A stretch of 64,000 nt of DNA from an uncultured Bacteroides sp. (GCF_963666545.1 NZ_OY762899.1:496001-560000); one strand, 5' to 3'; counted from the stretch's first letter, positions 25,340 to 37,599 are shown. The notes: generated from the sequence alone by a model not told the origin. Numbers and translations are program-made.

Positions 25340-26022
25340 AAAACGTATTCAAAATAGAAATAACAACTTGGACATCTAGCTTTCGCTATCCAAATATAAT
25401 TTCCGGCATCCAGCCAACCTTAGAAGTCCCTCCATTAAGTACTGTACTGGGTCTTATTAATGCTGCGGCCGGAAAGTATTTGGATTATAGCAATGAAGTT
25501 GAGATTGGCTACTATTTTGAATATGGATCAAAAGCTATTGATATTGAAACATTGTACCAGATCGATAAGATAAGTTCTACAAATAATTCACCTTCCTTGA
25601 AAGCCACGTCAAATGTTATCAAACGTGAATTTCTAACAGATTGTAGCCTTACATTATATACTGAGGATGAATATTTATATGAGTATTTAATGAATCCAGT
25701 ATTTCAAATTCTATTGGGCCGTTCTTCTGATCTTGCACAAATCCAGTTTTTGGGGAAGAAAAAATTGCAAGAAATCAATAATGCAACAAAAATTAAGGGA
25801 CAAATTGTTCCATTTTCGAATAATTATCTACCTGGGCAGATTCAACCGCTTCCTCAATATTTTTCAAATACAGAGATTAGGAAAAATATCGGTACGAAAG
25901 CGTATACAGTAATAAGCTTCAATTCAAATGATTGTCAGTCTGAATTAACTGCTTACAGAGATCAAATTGGAGAAAGAGAAATTGATATTTACTTTCATAA
26001 ATTGGATTTCAAAAATGAATGA
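25336..26022 (+). CDS. cas5: Cascade subunit Cas5
   Basis: Cas5 caps the 5' handle of the crRNA in Cascade. The 228-residue protein begins MKNVFKIEITTWTSSFRYPNII and then has EVPPLSTVLGLINAAAGKYL, the glycine-containing N-terminal region of Cas5t/Cst5 proteins. The start at 25336 is set by the ATGA overlap with cas7; the open frame to 25312 is only read-through. Its stop overlaps the cas3 start by eight bases. No catalytic site is expected, because Cas6 does the processing here. Confidence 0.9.
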   Translation: MKNVFKIEITTWTSSFRYPNIISGIQPTLEVPPLSTVLGLINAAAGKYLDYSNEVEIGYYFEYGSKAIDIETLYQIDKISSTNNSPSLKATSNVIKREFLTDCSLTLYTEDEYLYEYLMNPVFQILLGRSSDLAQIQFLGKKKLQEINNATKIKGQIVPFSNNYLPGQIQPLPQYFSNTEIRKNIGTKAYTVISFNSNDCQSELTAYRDQIGEREIDIYFHKLDFKNE

Positions 26023-28300
26023 TATTTATATACAGGAGGTTCTGGCAAAATCTGAACCTCCTGTATCACTGAAACAACACATTGACGAATGTCTCCAGGT
26101 GTACGATTCGCTCCGAAAAGCATTTGGACGATTACCCGTGAATGATTTGAAGCATTTCTGGGAACTTGTTCGCTTGGGCATTCTATTTCACGATTTAGGA
26201 AAAGCGCATTTCGAGTTTCAGAAGATGCTTTTAGGAAAGCCGAAAAACTGGTATCACCAACGGCACGAACTATTTTCAGTTCCGTTTGTGGAACAATTGG
26301 ATTTGCCTGAAGATGATAAGTTGCTCTTGAAATTGATTGTAGCTGGGCATCACAAAGATTTCATGTTTCTGTTCAATCATATTCAGAAAGGTTATAAAAC
26401 AGGCGAAGATTTGTTCTCGCTAGGCGAAGATGGGAAATTGGATTGGGATGAAGAAACCAAAAAACTAAACGACCGATTTATTCAGTCGTTCTTGAATGGA
26501 TACCATGTTTCATTAAAATCAAGTCCGCTAGTGTTGCCCATGCAATTGATAAAGAATTATACACGTAATCCGGTCAATTCAACAAATATCAATTTCAAGG
26601 AATTGTTATTGGCAGCAGGAGCATTAAAACAATGCGACCATTCGGCCTCTGCCGGAATTTTCAAAGTGAATGTTTTAGAAGAAAAGCATTTCAACTTCTT
26701 GTATGAAACAGAGTGGGCTCCGTATTTCCACCAAAAAAGAGCTTCGGAAATAAATGGAAACATTGTACTTACCGCACCTACTGGTTCTGGTAAAACAGAA
26801 GCATCATTAATGTGGCTGCACAAACAAATGAAAGAGAACGGACAAGGACGGACTTTTTACATTCTGCCGTTTACTGCTTCCATCAATGCCATGTTCGAGA
26901 GACTTGATGATAAAATGCAGGGCAATAATGAAATTGTAGGTGTTGTTCATGGAAAACTTACGGAATATATCGAAAGCCGATTTGGTGACGAAAACGATAG
27001 TTGTCAAAATGAAAAACTGAAGAATGAACTAAAAGAGAGTTTCAGGGCTTTGGTACCTCCGCTAAAAGTGGCAACCCCTTTCCAGTTGTTGAAATCCATT
27101 TTTGGATTGAAAGGTTTTGAAAAAGGCATCTTCGAAATGAGTGGAGGTTATTTCATTTTCGACGAAATTCATGCTTACGATCCAGAAGTTACGGCACAAA
27201 TCAAAGTTTTGATTGAATTTGCCACTAAGTTTCTAAATGTGAAAGTCTGCTTAATGACCGCCACTCTGCCAGCTTTCCTGAAAAAAGAGTTTACCGATGC
27301 CATCGGTGAATACTCAGAAATCAGTGCTGATGCTGAGCTTTACCAATCGTTTATTCGTCACCGAATCAAAGTTGCTGACGGGTTACTTTCAGAACACATT
27401 GAAGATATTCAGCAACGACTAAATGCAGGTGAAAAAGTTCTGGTAGTGAGTAATACGGTGAAACAAGCCCAAGTCATTTATAACAGTTTAAATGCTTCAA
27501 AGAAAGTGTTGTTGCATAGTGCGTTTAATGGCATTGACCGGAATAAAAAGGAAAGTGAACTAAAATCAGATGAAGTAAAACTTCTTGTTGGAACACAAGC
27601 CATCGAAGTAAGTTTGGATATTGATTACGATGTTATTTTCACTGAGCCAGCCCCACTCGATGCCTTGCTGCAGCGTTTTGGGCGTGTCAATCGCCATCGG
27701 GTAAATGGACAGTATCGCCCACCGTGTGATTGCATCGTTTTCTCTATGCGGAACGACATAGATAAGTATATTTATAAAAATGAAGAAGTTATCACACGGA
27801 CACTGAATGCCCTTCGTAAAATACAATCTCACAATTCAGGAGTTGTTGCCGAAATCGATATGCAAAAACATATCGATGATGTTTATGATGGTTGGAACAA
27901 AAAAGACAAGGAAGATTTCGACCGGGTTTATTCGCATCTAAAAGCAGACGTGATGGAAAATCTTGCTCCGTTTATCTATGACTCACATCGCGAAGAAGAA
28001 TTTGAAAAACAATTTGATGGAGTAAAAGTTCTTCCTTCTATTCTGACATCTCAATACCTGAAATTATTGGAAGAAAATAGATTTATCAAAGCAGAAAGTT
28101 TAAAAGTATCCATAACAAAGAGGCGCTTTGTTTCTATCATTACAAATGAAGGCATTCATCGCGATATATCAGCTTTTGAAATACTTAAGAAAAATACAAT
28201 TAAAGAACAATCATATTATGTTATTGATAGAAAATATGATGATCTAGGATTACAACTAGATATTGAAGAAAAATCTGACGATTTTAATCAAGGAATATAG
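26015..28300 (+). CDS. cas3: Helicase-nuclease Cas3 with fused HD domain
   Basis: Cas3 unwinds and shreds DNA flagged by Cascade. In the 761-residue protein the HD nuclease comes first, with FHDLGKAHFEF (His59-Asp60), HQRHE (81-85) and GHHKD (111-115). The superfamily 2 helicase follows: Walker A APTGSGKTE (254-262), DEIH (383-386), MTATLP, and GTQAIEVSLDID followed by LLQRFGRVNRH. All catalytic motifs are intact, so interference should be functional. The ATG at 26015 is preferred over that at 25967, which would lie deep in cas5. It is followed by cas4 after two bases. Confidence 0.96.
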   Translation: MNDIYIQEVLAKSEPPVSLKQHIDECLQVYDSLRKAFGRLPVNDLKHFWELVRLGILFHDLGKAHFEFQKMLLGKPKNWYHQRHELFSVPFVEQLDLPEDDKLLLKLIVAGHHKDFMFLFNHIQKGYKTGEDLFSLGEDGKLDWDEETKKLNDRFIQSFLNGYHVSLKSSPLVLPMQLIKNYTRNPVNSTNINFKELLLAAGALKQCDHSASAGIFKVNVLEEKHFNFLYETEWAPYFHQKRASEINGNIVLTAPTGSGKTEASLMWLHKQMKENGQGRTFYILPFTASINAMFERLDDKMQGNNEIVGVVHGKLTEYIESRFGDENDSCQNEKLKNELKESFRALVPPLKVATPFQLLKSIFGLKGFEKGIFEMSGGYFIFDEIHAYDPEVTAQIKVLIEFATKFLNVKVCLMTATLPAFLKKEFTDAIGEYSEISADAELYQSFIRHRIKVADGLLSEHIEDIQQRLNAGEKVLVVSNTVKQAQVIYNSLNASKKVLLHSAFNGIDRNKKESELKSDEVKLLVGTQAIEVSLDIDYDVIFTEPAPLDALLQRFGRVNRHRVNGQYRPPCDCIVFSMRNDIDKYIYKNEEVITRTLNALRKIQSHNSGVVAEIDMQKHIDDVYDGWNKKDKEDFDRVYSHLKADVMENLAPFIYDSHREEEFEKQFDGVKVLPSILTSQYLKLLEENRFIKAESLKVSITKRRFVSIITNEGIHRDISAFEILKKNTIKEQSYYVIDRKYDDLGLQLDIEEKSDDFNQGI

Positions 28301-28302
28301 TT

Positions 28303-28815
28303 ATGCAAACAACAGGCACTCACTTCAACTATTATCAAGTATGCAAACGAAAGCTTTGGCTGTTTGCTAACGGGATAAGTATGGAGCATACTTCCGATCT
28401 TGTTTATGAGGGAAATTTGATTCACGAGGAATCTTATCCGCAGCGCTCTTCGAAATATGAAGAAGTGGAATTGGATGGAATCAAAGTGGACTTTTATGAC
28501 GCACGAAATAAGGTGATTCATGAAATAAAAAAGTCGGATAAGGTGGAAAGAGCGCATGAATGGCAATTGAAATATTACCTGTATGTGTTCGAAAAGAATG
28601 GCATTGTGGGGGTAACGGGCATATTGGAGTATCCTGTGTTGAGAAAAACGGATACAATAGTATTATCTGATATTGATCGGGAAACGATTCGGACGATGGA
28701 AACGGAAATACAGGCCATCATTGAGAATGAGGAGTGCCCTCCCCTAGAGAAAAAACGCATCTGTAAGAATTGTAGTTATTATGATTTTTGTTATAGCACG
28801 GAGGAAGAAGAATGA
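28303..28815 (+). CDS. cas4: CRISPR adaptation nuclease Cas4
   Basis: Cas4 trims prespacers and helps choose those next to the PAM. The 170-residue protein has FNYYQVCKRKLWLF (Cys14), the PD-(D/E)xK nuclease residues Asp63 and Glu74-Ile-Lys76, and the C-terminal CKNCSYYDFC (Cys154, Cys157, Cys163). These with Cys14 form the 4Fe-4S cluster. Its last four bases overlap the cas1 start (ATGA). The set is complete and of normal length. Confidence 0.95.
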   Translation: MQTTGTHFNYYQVCKRKLWLFANGISMEHTSDLVYEGNLIHEESYPQRSSKYEEVELDGIKVDFYDARNKVIHEIKKSDKVERAHEWQLKYYLYVFEKNGIVGVTGILEYPVLRKTDTIVLSDIDRETIRTMETEIQAIIENEECPPLEKKRICKNCSYYDFCYSTEEEE

Positions 28816-29828
28816 AGAAGACGTACTATTTATTTAATCCCGGTTCGCTGGAAAGGCGAGACAATACTTTGAAGTTTACTCCCATATCCGATTCGGAAGC
28901 AGAGCATCCGGTTCAGGGTGCTCCACGTTATCTGCCGGTAGAGGATATCAATGAGTTCTATGTTTTTGGCTCGCTAACAGCCAATAGTGCACTGTTCAAC
29001 TTCCTCGGTCAGAAAGACATCGCAGTGCACTTCTTTGATTATTATGAGAACTACACAGGATCGTTTATGCCTCGTGACGGGCTTTTATCCGGTAGAATGC
29101 TATTGGCGCAGACCTCGGCTTATCAGGATAAAAAGAAGCGAATCATTATTGCCCAGAAGTTCATCGAGGGTGCTGTATTCAACATGTTGAAGAATCTGCA
29201 ATATTACAACCGAAGAGGGAAAGATATGGAGGATATCATGGATATCATGAAAGTTCTTTCTCTCAAGATTCCTGAATCGAGCACGGTACAAGAACTGATG
29301 GGGATAGAAGGGATGATTCGCCAGACTTACTATGATGCTTTCAACTTAATATTGAATGATTTCGAGATGGGTAATCGTTCTAAACAACCTCCCCGTAATG
29401 AAGTGAACGCATTGATCTCGTTTGGCAACATGATTTGTTACACACTTTGTTTGCGCGCCATCAATCAGACGCAGCTTAATCCGACAATTAGTTTTCTGCA
29501 TACTCCAGGCGAGAGAAGATATTCGTTGGCACTGGATGTGGCAGAGATCTTTAAGCCGATAATCGTAGACCGTGTGATCTTTAAAGTGCTGAATAAAAAA
29601 GAGATTCAAGAAAAACATTTCGACAAGAAAATGAATAAATGCTTGTTAAACTCAGCAGGAAAAAAGATCTTTGTAAAGGCATTGGAAGACCGACTTCAAG
29701 AAACCATTCAACATCGTAGTTTGAAACGCAATGTCAGTTATCGGCATTTAATAAAATTAGAATGCTATAAACTGACAAAACATTTGCTAAAGATAGAAGA
29801 GTATAAACCATTTAAAATGTATTGGTAA
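28812..29828 (+). CDS. cas1: CRISPR integrase Cas1
   Basis: Cas1, with Cas2, inserts new spacers at the leader end of the array. The 338-residue protein has the catalytic residues in order: Glu166 (LMGIEGMIRQTYYDAF), His230 (FLHTPGERRYSLALD) and Glu245 (DVAEIFKP). Its N-terminus, KKTYYLFNPGSLERRDNTL, is typical of type I-B Cas1. It overlaps cas4 by four bases and precedes cas2 by four bases. The active site is intact. Confidence 0.97.
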   Translation: MKKTYYLFNPGSLERRDNTLKFTPISDSEAEHPVQGAPRYLPVEDINEFYVFGSLTANSALFNFLGQKDIAVHFFDYYENYTGSFMPRDGLLSGRMLLAQTSAYQDKKKRIIIAQKFIEGAVFNMLKNLQYYNRRGKDMEDIMDIMKVLSLKIPESSTVQELMGIEGMIRQTYYDAFNLILNDFEMGNRSKQPPRNEVNALISFGNMICYTLCLRAINQTQLNPTISFLHTPGERRYSLALDVAEIFKPIIVDRVIFKVLNKKEIQEKHFDKKMNKCLLNSAGKKIFVKALEDRLQETIQHRSLKRNVSYRHLIKLECYKLTKHLLKIEEYKPFKMYW

Positions 29829-29832
29829 CTCT

Positions 29833-30096
29833 ATGTATGTGATTCTAGTATACGATTTCGGAGAGAAGCGTGTGGCGAAAATGTTGAAACTTTGCCGCAA
29901 GTATTTGAATTGGATTCAAAACTCCGTCTTTGAAGGTGAGATTTCTGAAGTTCGCTTGCATGAGCTACTCATTTCTGCCAAAAAGTTTATGAAAGAAGAG
30001 AGCGATAGCATTATCATTTTCAAAGGTAGAGATGTCAGGTGGACTGAAAAGCAAATCGTAGGAAAAGAACGTAGCAGTATAGATATTTTCTTATAG
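29833..30096 (+). CDS. cas2: CRISPR adaptation protein Cas2
   Basis: The 87-residue protein has the ferredoxin-like start MYVILVYDFGEKRVAKMLKLCRKYLNWIQNSVFEGEIS, with the conserved Asp8 and the VFEG strand of Cas2. It forms the core of the Cas1-Cas2 integration complex and is usually structural. It is the last gene of the cas operon. A strong terminator lies about 90 bases after it, followed by the array leader. Confidence 0.95.
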   Translation: MYVILVYDFGEKRVAKMLKLCRKYLNWIQNSVFEGEISEVRLHELLISAKKFMKEESDSIIIFKGRDVRWTEKQIVGKERSSIDIFL

Positions 30097-30189
30097 CAAG
30101 TTGTCAATGTATCTATAATGCTCTTACATTACGCACAAAATAAGCAATGCTCGCTCTTTGACTTATTGAAAATCAGCTATTTACAGTAG

Positions 30190-30236
30190 ATGTCGATCAT
30201 CAGGTGTTTTTATATAACTGGTGATCGACATTTTTT
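30190..30236 (+). terminator. Strong terminator of the cas operon
   Basis: A 14-base stem (30190-30203 with 30218-30231, one G-U pair) containing ATGTCGATCA and TGATCGACAT is followed by six T. It separates cas transcription from the array, so the array needs its own promoter. Confidence 0.9.
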
Positions 30237-30308
30237 AGAAAGAAAATTAGTATCTTTGCTTCCGCTAACTAATTGATATACAGGGATTCCCTGTTTTGAA
30301 TTTGGAGG
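30237..30308 (+). promoter_or_regulatory. CRISPR leader with its own promoter
   Basis: TATCTTTG at 30251-30258 matches the TAnnTTTG -7 element, so transcription should start near 30263, about 45 bases before the first repeat. The leader sequence just before the array (GGGATTCCCTGTTTTGAATTTGG region, 30282-30306) includes the short palindrome GGGATTCCC. This is the place where Cas1-Cas2 would recognise the leader. Confidence 0.7.
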
Positions 30309-31961
30309 CCTTTAATTGTACCTTATGGAATTGAAACATAGCCGTATAACAGATACTACTTGGAGTATCGCTCCTTTAATTGTACCTTATGGAATTGAAA
30401 CCACAAAGGCACACATTTCTACGTGCGACAGGAGATGCCTTTAATTGTACCTTATGGAATTGAAACTGTAGTTATTCATTGAGCGGTCGTAGTAGAGCTT
30501 CACCTTTAATTGTACCTTATGGAATTGAAACTTGATCTCAAACGCACGCCCGTAACTCAAGAAGTTGACCCTTTAATTGTACCTTATGGAATTGAAACTC
30601 AGGTAGATACCCTTGTTAACGTTGTATTCACAGCCTTTAATTGTACCTTATGGAATTGAAACTACAAACTTAGATAGTTTGTTTTGAGCTACAGCCGGCC
30701 TTTAATTGTACCTTATGGAATTGAAACTGAGGATATACTTCGCCAGTACCTATCGTGTACCCATCCTTTAATTGTACCTTATGGAATTGAAACTAAACTT
30801 ATCGGCCTGCTTCAGACTTTTTGGAATTTCCTTTAATTGTACCTTATGGAATTGAAACATATTACGCTGTACGGGAATAGAAGCTATTCTACCCGCCTTT
30901 AATTGTACCTTATGGAATTGAAACTTTTGAGCGGTAAGGAAAGTTTTAAGCTCTCCCGTCCTTTAATTGTACCTTATGGAATTGAAACTGCAAGTACAAC
31001 GCCAACTACTAACGCCGACAAAGCACCTTTAATTGTACCTTATGGAATTGAAACTCCAGAATCGGCTTCTACAACGTTCGCAAAACCATTCCTTTAATTG
31101 TACCTTATGGAATTGAAACGCATGAGCTACAAAGAGGGAGCGCTTGAAAACTATTCCTTTAATTGTACCTTATGGAATTGAAACTCACTTCGTACACAGA
31201 CGTAGTCTTAATAGTCAGTCCTTTAATTGTACCTTATGGAATTGAAACCAAAGTTACATTGAGGATACTCTTCAACCTGCTTCCTTTAATTGTACCTTAT
31301 GGAATTGAAACTCAATATTCCATTTTATTTTAGGCGTATAGATTAACCTTTAATTGTACCTTATGGAATTGAAACATATCAGGTAAAGTACGCTCTTTCA
31401 TGGGATTCAAGCCTTTAATTGTACCTTATGGAATTGAAACCTCATGCCGCTGTAGGTACTGCGATAGGTTCACTATCCTTTAATTGTACCTTATGGAATT
31501 GAAACACTACAGGATTCATCGCTTCTACAACTATTAGCGACCTTTAATTGTACCTTATGGAATTGAAACTCTGTCAAGGTGGTGGCATAGGCCACATCTT
31601 CGGCTCCTTTAATTGTACCTTATGGAATTGAAACTTGTGCGGACATTTATACGCCACAATGCGGACACTTTCCTTTAATTGTACCTTATGGAATTGAAAC
31701 TTGGAAATTTGGGATGAGTCATTTGATAAGTTCCTTCCTTTAATTGTACCTTATGGAATTGAAACTGAACGGATACACGTTAGACAACAGAGAGATGCTC
31801 ACCTTTAATTGTACCTTATGGAATTGAAACCTTCTTGTAATATCTACGCCGTATATTTTTTGATATACCTTTAATTGTACCTTATGGAATTGAAACTTTG
31901 TATATACTTCTCCTTTCGTCTCATTGTATAGACCTTTAATTGTACCTTATGGAATTGAAAC

Positions 31962-32190
31962 ATAGAACCGTTTTGTTTATCCCAATAATTGTAAATCCCT
32001 TTAATTGTACCTTATGGAATTGAAACAGCCTGAAAATTCAGTATCGTTGGTTATTTTGAAAACCTTTAATTGTACCTTATGGAATTGAAACCTATTGAAT
32101 TCTATGAGCGTATTCGCTTTTATTTCCCTTTAATTGTACCTTATGGAATTGAAACATAGAACCGTTTTGTTTATCCCAATAATTGTAAAT
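31962..32190 (+). repeat. Spacer present twice, two unique spacers between the copies
   Basis: The spacer beginning ATAGAACCGTTTTGTTTATC occurs at 31962-31997 and again at 32156-32190. The first copy carries one extra C at its end. Confidence 0.95.
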
Positions 32191-33772
32191 CCTTTAATTG
32201 TACCTTATGGAATTGAAACAACCGTTCGGTGATGGAATGTGTCGGCAAAGCAGGCCCTTTAATTGTACCTTATGGAATTGAAACTAACATTACTTGTTTA
32301 CCCAAACTCTTGGTATCCTTCCTTTAATTGTACCTTATGGAATTGAAACACTTAGCTTTTTCAAGATCATAATTGCCAAGAAGATCCTTTAATTGTACCT
32401 TATGGAATTGAAACTCAACAGCTCGTTGAACAATCTCTCAACTCGTAAAACCTTTAATTGTACCTTATGGAATTGAAACTAATAGTTCGGCTAATATAAC
32501 AATGTACATCGACGGCCTTTAATTGTACCTTATGGAATTGAAACATCAACAGACTTAGCGACAACCCAGCGTAAGGTTGGCCTTTAATTGTACCTTATGG
32601 AATTGAAACTGATTATTAAATTTTATTTGTGAAACCTAGATCAATCCTTTAATTGTACCTTATGGAATTGAAACTCGATGCTCTTAAGGACGCTATGGAT
32701 AAAGCTAGAGCCTTTAATTGTACCTTATGGAATTGAAACCGCAGATCAAGATAGCCGCCAACGGTGAGGTTGTCCCTTTAATTGTACCTTATGGAATTGA
32801 AACTATTTTATAAAAAATCGTGTTTTTATTTTTATATCCTTTAATTGTACCTTATGGAATTGAAACAAGCTCTTGATCTCACAGTCGGTGCCTACAATAG
32901 TACCTTTAATTGTACCTTATGGAATTGAAACCCATGAAAGATCCTTTTCCACCTCTACCCGCTTTTCACCTTTAATTGTACCTTATGGAATTGAAACTTT
33001 TTTGAATACCTACGTTGGTAAGCTCAATTATACCTTTAATTGTACCTTATGGAATTGAAACATCTAAACAAAACATTATCAGATAGCAATATTAAAACCT
33101 TTAATTGTACCTTATGGAATTGAAACCCAATGACATCTTGCGTTCAACTTGTTCATTCACATACCTTTAATTGTACCTTATGGAATTGAAACATTGGTTC
33201 AATCCGTCCTTTCGCACGCCTGCGAACGCCTTTAATTGTACCTTATGGAATTGAAACTTGATACAACCACCAATGAATTGCAAGACGTGCAAGCCTTTAA
33301 TTGTACCTTATGGAATTGAAACATTGCTGCCAACGCATCCAATCGGCTTCACGATAACCTTTAATTGTACCTTATGGAATTGAAACATTTGACAAACGCA
33401 AATTTTGCGCTTGCGGATGGTCCTTTAATTGTACCTTATGGAATTGAAACATCTGAAAATAGTAGTTATTAGGATCATCGGCTGGCCCTTTAATTGTACC
33501 TTATGGAATTGAAACTTAAGATCCAGGGCTTTCCCCACCTTTGCATCTTCCTTTAATTGTACCTTATGGAATTGAAACGTGAGACGGCGGCTCTTGACGG
33601 TACAATGGGCGACTCCTTTAATTGTACCTTATGGAATTGAAACCTAGAAGATGAAGACTCCCAGTTCCGCATGCCGACCTTTAATTGTACCTTATGGAAT
33701 TGAAACCTAGTTGATGCCATAAAGGCTACACAGGCAAAGGGAACCTTTAATTGTACCTTATGGAATTGAAAC

Positions 33773-33874
33773 TACGTTATGAATTTGGTGGCCGCACGTA
33801 TGCAACATCCTTTAATTGTACCTTATGGAATTGAAACTACGTTATGAATTTGGTGGCCGCACGTATGCAACATC
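33773..33874 (+). repeat. Tandem duplicate spacer
   Basis: The spacer beginning TACGTTATGAATTTGGTGGC occurs at 33773-33808 and again at 33838-33874, one repeat apart; the second copy has one extra C. Confidence 0.95.
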
Positions 33875-36800
33875 CCTTTAATTGTACCTTATGGAATTGA
33901 AACAAAAAAACAGAAGAAGCTCCGTCTTTAAGTTCTGACCTTTAATTGTACCTTATGGAATTGAAACGGCGTTGGTAGCTCTCATTTACATAGTCATTCC
34001 ATCCTTTAATTGTACCTTATGGAATTGAAACTTGAGAAAATCAACAGCCAGTACAGCAATTGCACGCCTTTAATTGTACCTTATGGAATTGAAACTCCCT
34101 ACGAACCATCCACCTCATAAACATGCTGAGCCTTTAATTGTACCTTATGGAATTGAAACAACAATTGGCATTAAAGAACAAGTATGATGAAGTTGTCCTT
34201 TAATTGTACCTTATGGAATTGAAACATGTTTGCCGGCAAGCCAATCAACTATAATCAACCTCCTTTAATTGTACCTTATGGAATTGAAACGATTGAAGCG
34301 AAACATTTCCTGATGCTTCCCGGATCCTTTAATTGTACCTTATGGAATTGAAACAAATTTCAAGCTTATAATTACATTCTAACAAAATGTCCTTTAATTG
34401 TACCTTATGGAATTGAAACCCAAGAATCTTAATCGTTTCGGCTTCGGATGCCTGCCCTTTAATTGTACCTTATGGAATTGAAACTATCAATCCTTTGCGT
34501 GTTCGTTGATAAATCTACATGCCTTTAATTGTACCTTATGGAATTGAAACACATTGATTGCACTTTTTATTGTGTCCGACTTGTTCCTTTAATTGTACCT
34601 TATGGAATTGAAACATGCGAGTACCCCTGATGAGATTGGTCATATAGCCGCCTTTAATTGTACCTTATGGAATTGAAACATTGCAAACCTCCCTGTGTCA
34701 GCAAACCACCAAGAATCCTTTAATTGTACCTTATGGAATTGAAACGGAATTCTTTTCGAGTGCCATCATGTAGGGACGAAGCCTTTAATTGTACCTTATG
34801 GAATTGAAACTTAGGTGATGGAGAATACATAACAGAAACAGAATCATCCTTTAATTGTACCTTATGGAATTGAAACTCGCATAATCATCCGTCGTCAGTT
34901 GCGATACATTTGCCTTTAATTGTACCTTATGGAATTGAAACGATATACTTCATTTGAGAACCTACTCGAAAAATGTCCCTTTAATTGTACCTTATGGAAT
35001 TGAAACTCTCCACTTTGGAGGATAGAGTTGTGATGCATGTCCTTTAATTGTACCTTATGGAATTGAAACTTCTTTCCATTTTTTGCCTTTAATTGCGGGC
35101 ACATGCCTTTAATTGTACCTTATGGAATTGAAACGTGTTTATCTTCGCCATTGACGAAGTTTACACCTCCTTTAATTGTACCTTATGGAATTGAAACTTG
35201 GAAGTATCCAGAACATACACCTTGCCCCAATCAACCTTTAATTGTACCTTATGGAATTGAAACCACTGTTGTATTCGCCGGCTTGTTGCTTGTTCCCGGT
35301 CCTTTAATTGTACCTTATGGAATTGAAACCACTTTGATAGCAACATTGTTATCAATATTGAAATACCTTTAATTGTACCTTATGGAATTGAAACGTATTC
35401 ACTGCAGGCACAACCGGTTGTACTGCAACCCTTTAATTGTACCTTATGGAATTGAAACACTAGATTCTTTAGTTAACCCATTTTTCAATGGGTTGCCTTT
35501 AATTGTACCTTATGGAATTGAAACACGTTGTGAGCTAGTTGAGAGATGATATCACCATCAACCTTTAATTGTACCTTATGGAATTGAAACGACATAGGAG
35601 CAATCCAACTTATAAGATAGTCCGCACCTTTAATTGTACCTTATGGAATTGAAACTCTGTAAAAAGATGTACCTCGCCCAAACATTACAACCCTTTAATT
35701 GTACCTTATGGAATTGAAACTTGTAAGCTCACGACTGCTTGTCGTGCGCCCTTCGCCTTTAATTGTACCTTATGGAATTGAAACGAATTAATAATGTATT
35801 GGTAAAGTATAGACTTAGAGCCTTTAATTGTACCTTATGGAATTGAAACAACATTGGCCGCTTCTTCGGCAGAGTCGTCAACGTCCTTTAATTGTACCTT
35901 ATGGAATTGAAACGATGTTCCCTCCAAGGATCCTATTGTTAGCCCTAGCCTTTAATTGTACCTTATGGAATTGAAACTACTTCCTTGTTCAAAGTCTATC
36001 TCCACACCTGTGCCTTTAATTGTACCTTATGGAATTGAAACAAATTTTAAAGCAAAAGACTATGGCTGCAACTGATTCCTTTAATTGTACCTTATGGAAT
36101 TGAAACAAGATGCCAAAGGGTCTTATATTCATGACGTTCAACCCCTTTAATTGTACCTTATGGAATTGAAACGATTGAAGAACCTTGCAACATCCGATGG
36201 GAATCTTTCCTTTAATTGTACCTTATGGAATTGAAACTGGTATAACCATCAACGCATGCCGACGCATTTTTCCTTTAATTGTACCTTATGGAATTGAAAC
36301 ATAGGAGCAACTTGGAAAGAAACCGAAATCGGCCGGCCTTTAATTGTACCTTATGGAATTGAAACGTGAATGGCGAACTAATTATGGCAATACTATGGCA
36401 TGCCTTTAATTGTACCTTATGGAATTGAAACACTCAAAGAGAATACAGCACTAAGGTTAAGGCTGTCCTTTAATTGTACCTTATGGAATTGAAACAACGT
36501 ATCTATCATCAATGAAATATACCTGTATCTAACCTTTAATTGTACCTTATGGAATTGAAACAAGAATCTAAAGAAGCGGAGATCAGCGACAATAAGAGCC
36601 TTTAATTGTACCTTATGGAATTGAAACCGGGTTACTTGCAGAGTATTGCATTTGTGTTTTAGCCTTTAATTGTACCTTATGGAATTGAAACTGTTGTGCA
36701 AAATGGGAGAAGCTTCTATGTTGGGAACCTTTAATTGTACCTTATGGAATTGAAACGAAGATTATGGATAACATCGCAGAGGTGAAACATACCTTTAATT

Positions 36801-37599
36801 GTACCTTATGGAATTGAAACATTATAGGAACGTGGTATGTGGATTTGACTGTAATACCTTTAATTGTACCTTATGGAATTGAAACTGATGCCAAGCGCTT
36901 CCAGATCATCGACACTGTTCCCTTTAATTGTACCTTATGGAATTGAAACTGAAGAACTTATATTCAGCGCCATCGTGTTTGATCTTCCTTTAATTGTACC
37001 TTATGGAATTGAAACCAGCTATCTCGGCAGCACAACCGGACTCTGTTGTTACCCTTTAATTGTACCTTATGGAATTGAAACATACTAGCGGAACATCAGA
37101 AACACCCCCCACCGGAGCCTTTAATTGTACCTTATGGAATTGAAACAGAATTCCAGAGAGGTTAGGAAAGCCGAAGGGCGTGCCTTTAATTGTACCTTAT
37201 GGAATTGAAACATGTGCAGGCTCGAAAAACACATGAACAGAAAGAACCTTTAATTGTACCTTATGGAATTGAAACAGGCGAAGCAACACTATAAATGCTT
37301 TGTCTGTGGACCTTTAATTGTACCTTATGGAATTGAAACTCTGATATTGAACAAGGATGGTAGAATAACTAGAAAACCTTTAATTGTACCTTATGGAATT
37401 GAAACACAAAACCCAAAATAACCACTTTTTGTTGGACGACCTTTAATTGTACCTTATGGAATTGAAACTATTGTTAAGCTTCTTTTTAAGATACGCCTTG
37501 TACTCCCTTTAATTGTACCTTATGGAATTGAAACCCCATAATAATGGCAAAGGTGTTGGTACCTGAGGTTCCTTTAATTGTACCTTATGGAATTGAAAC

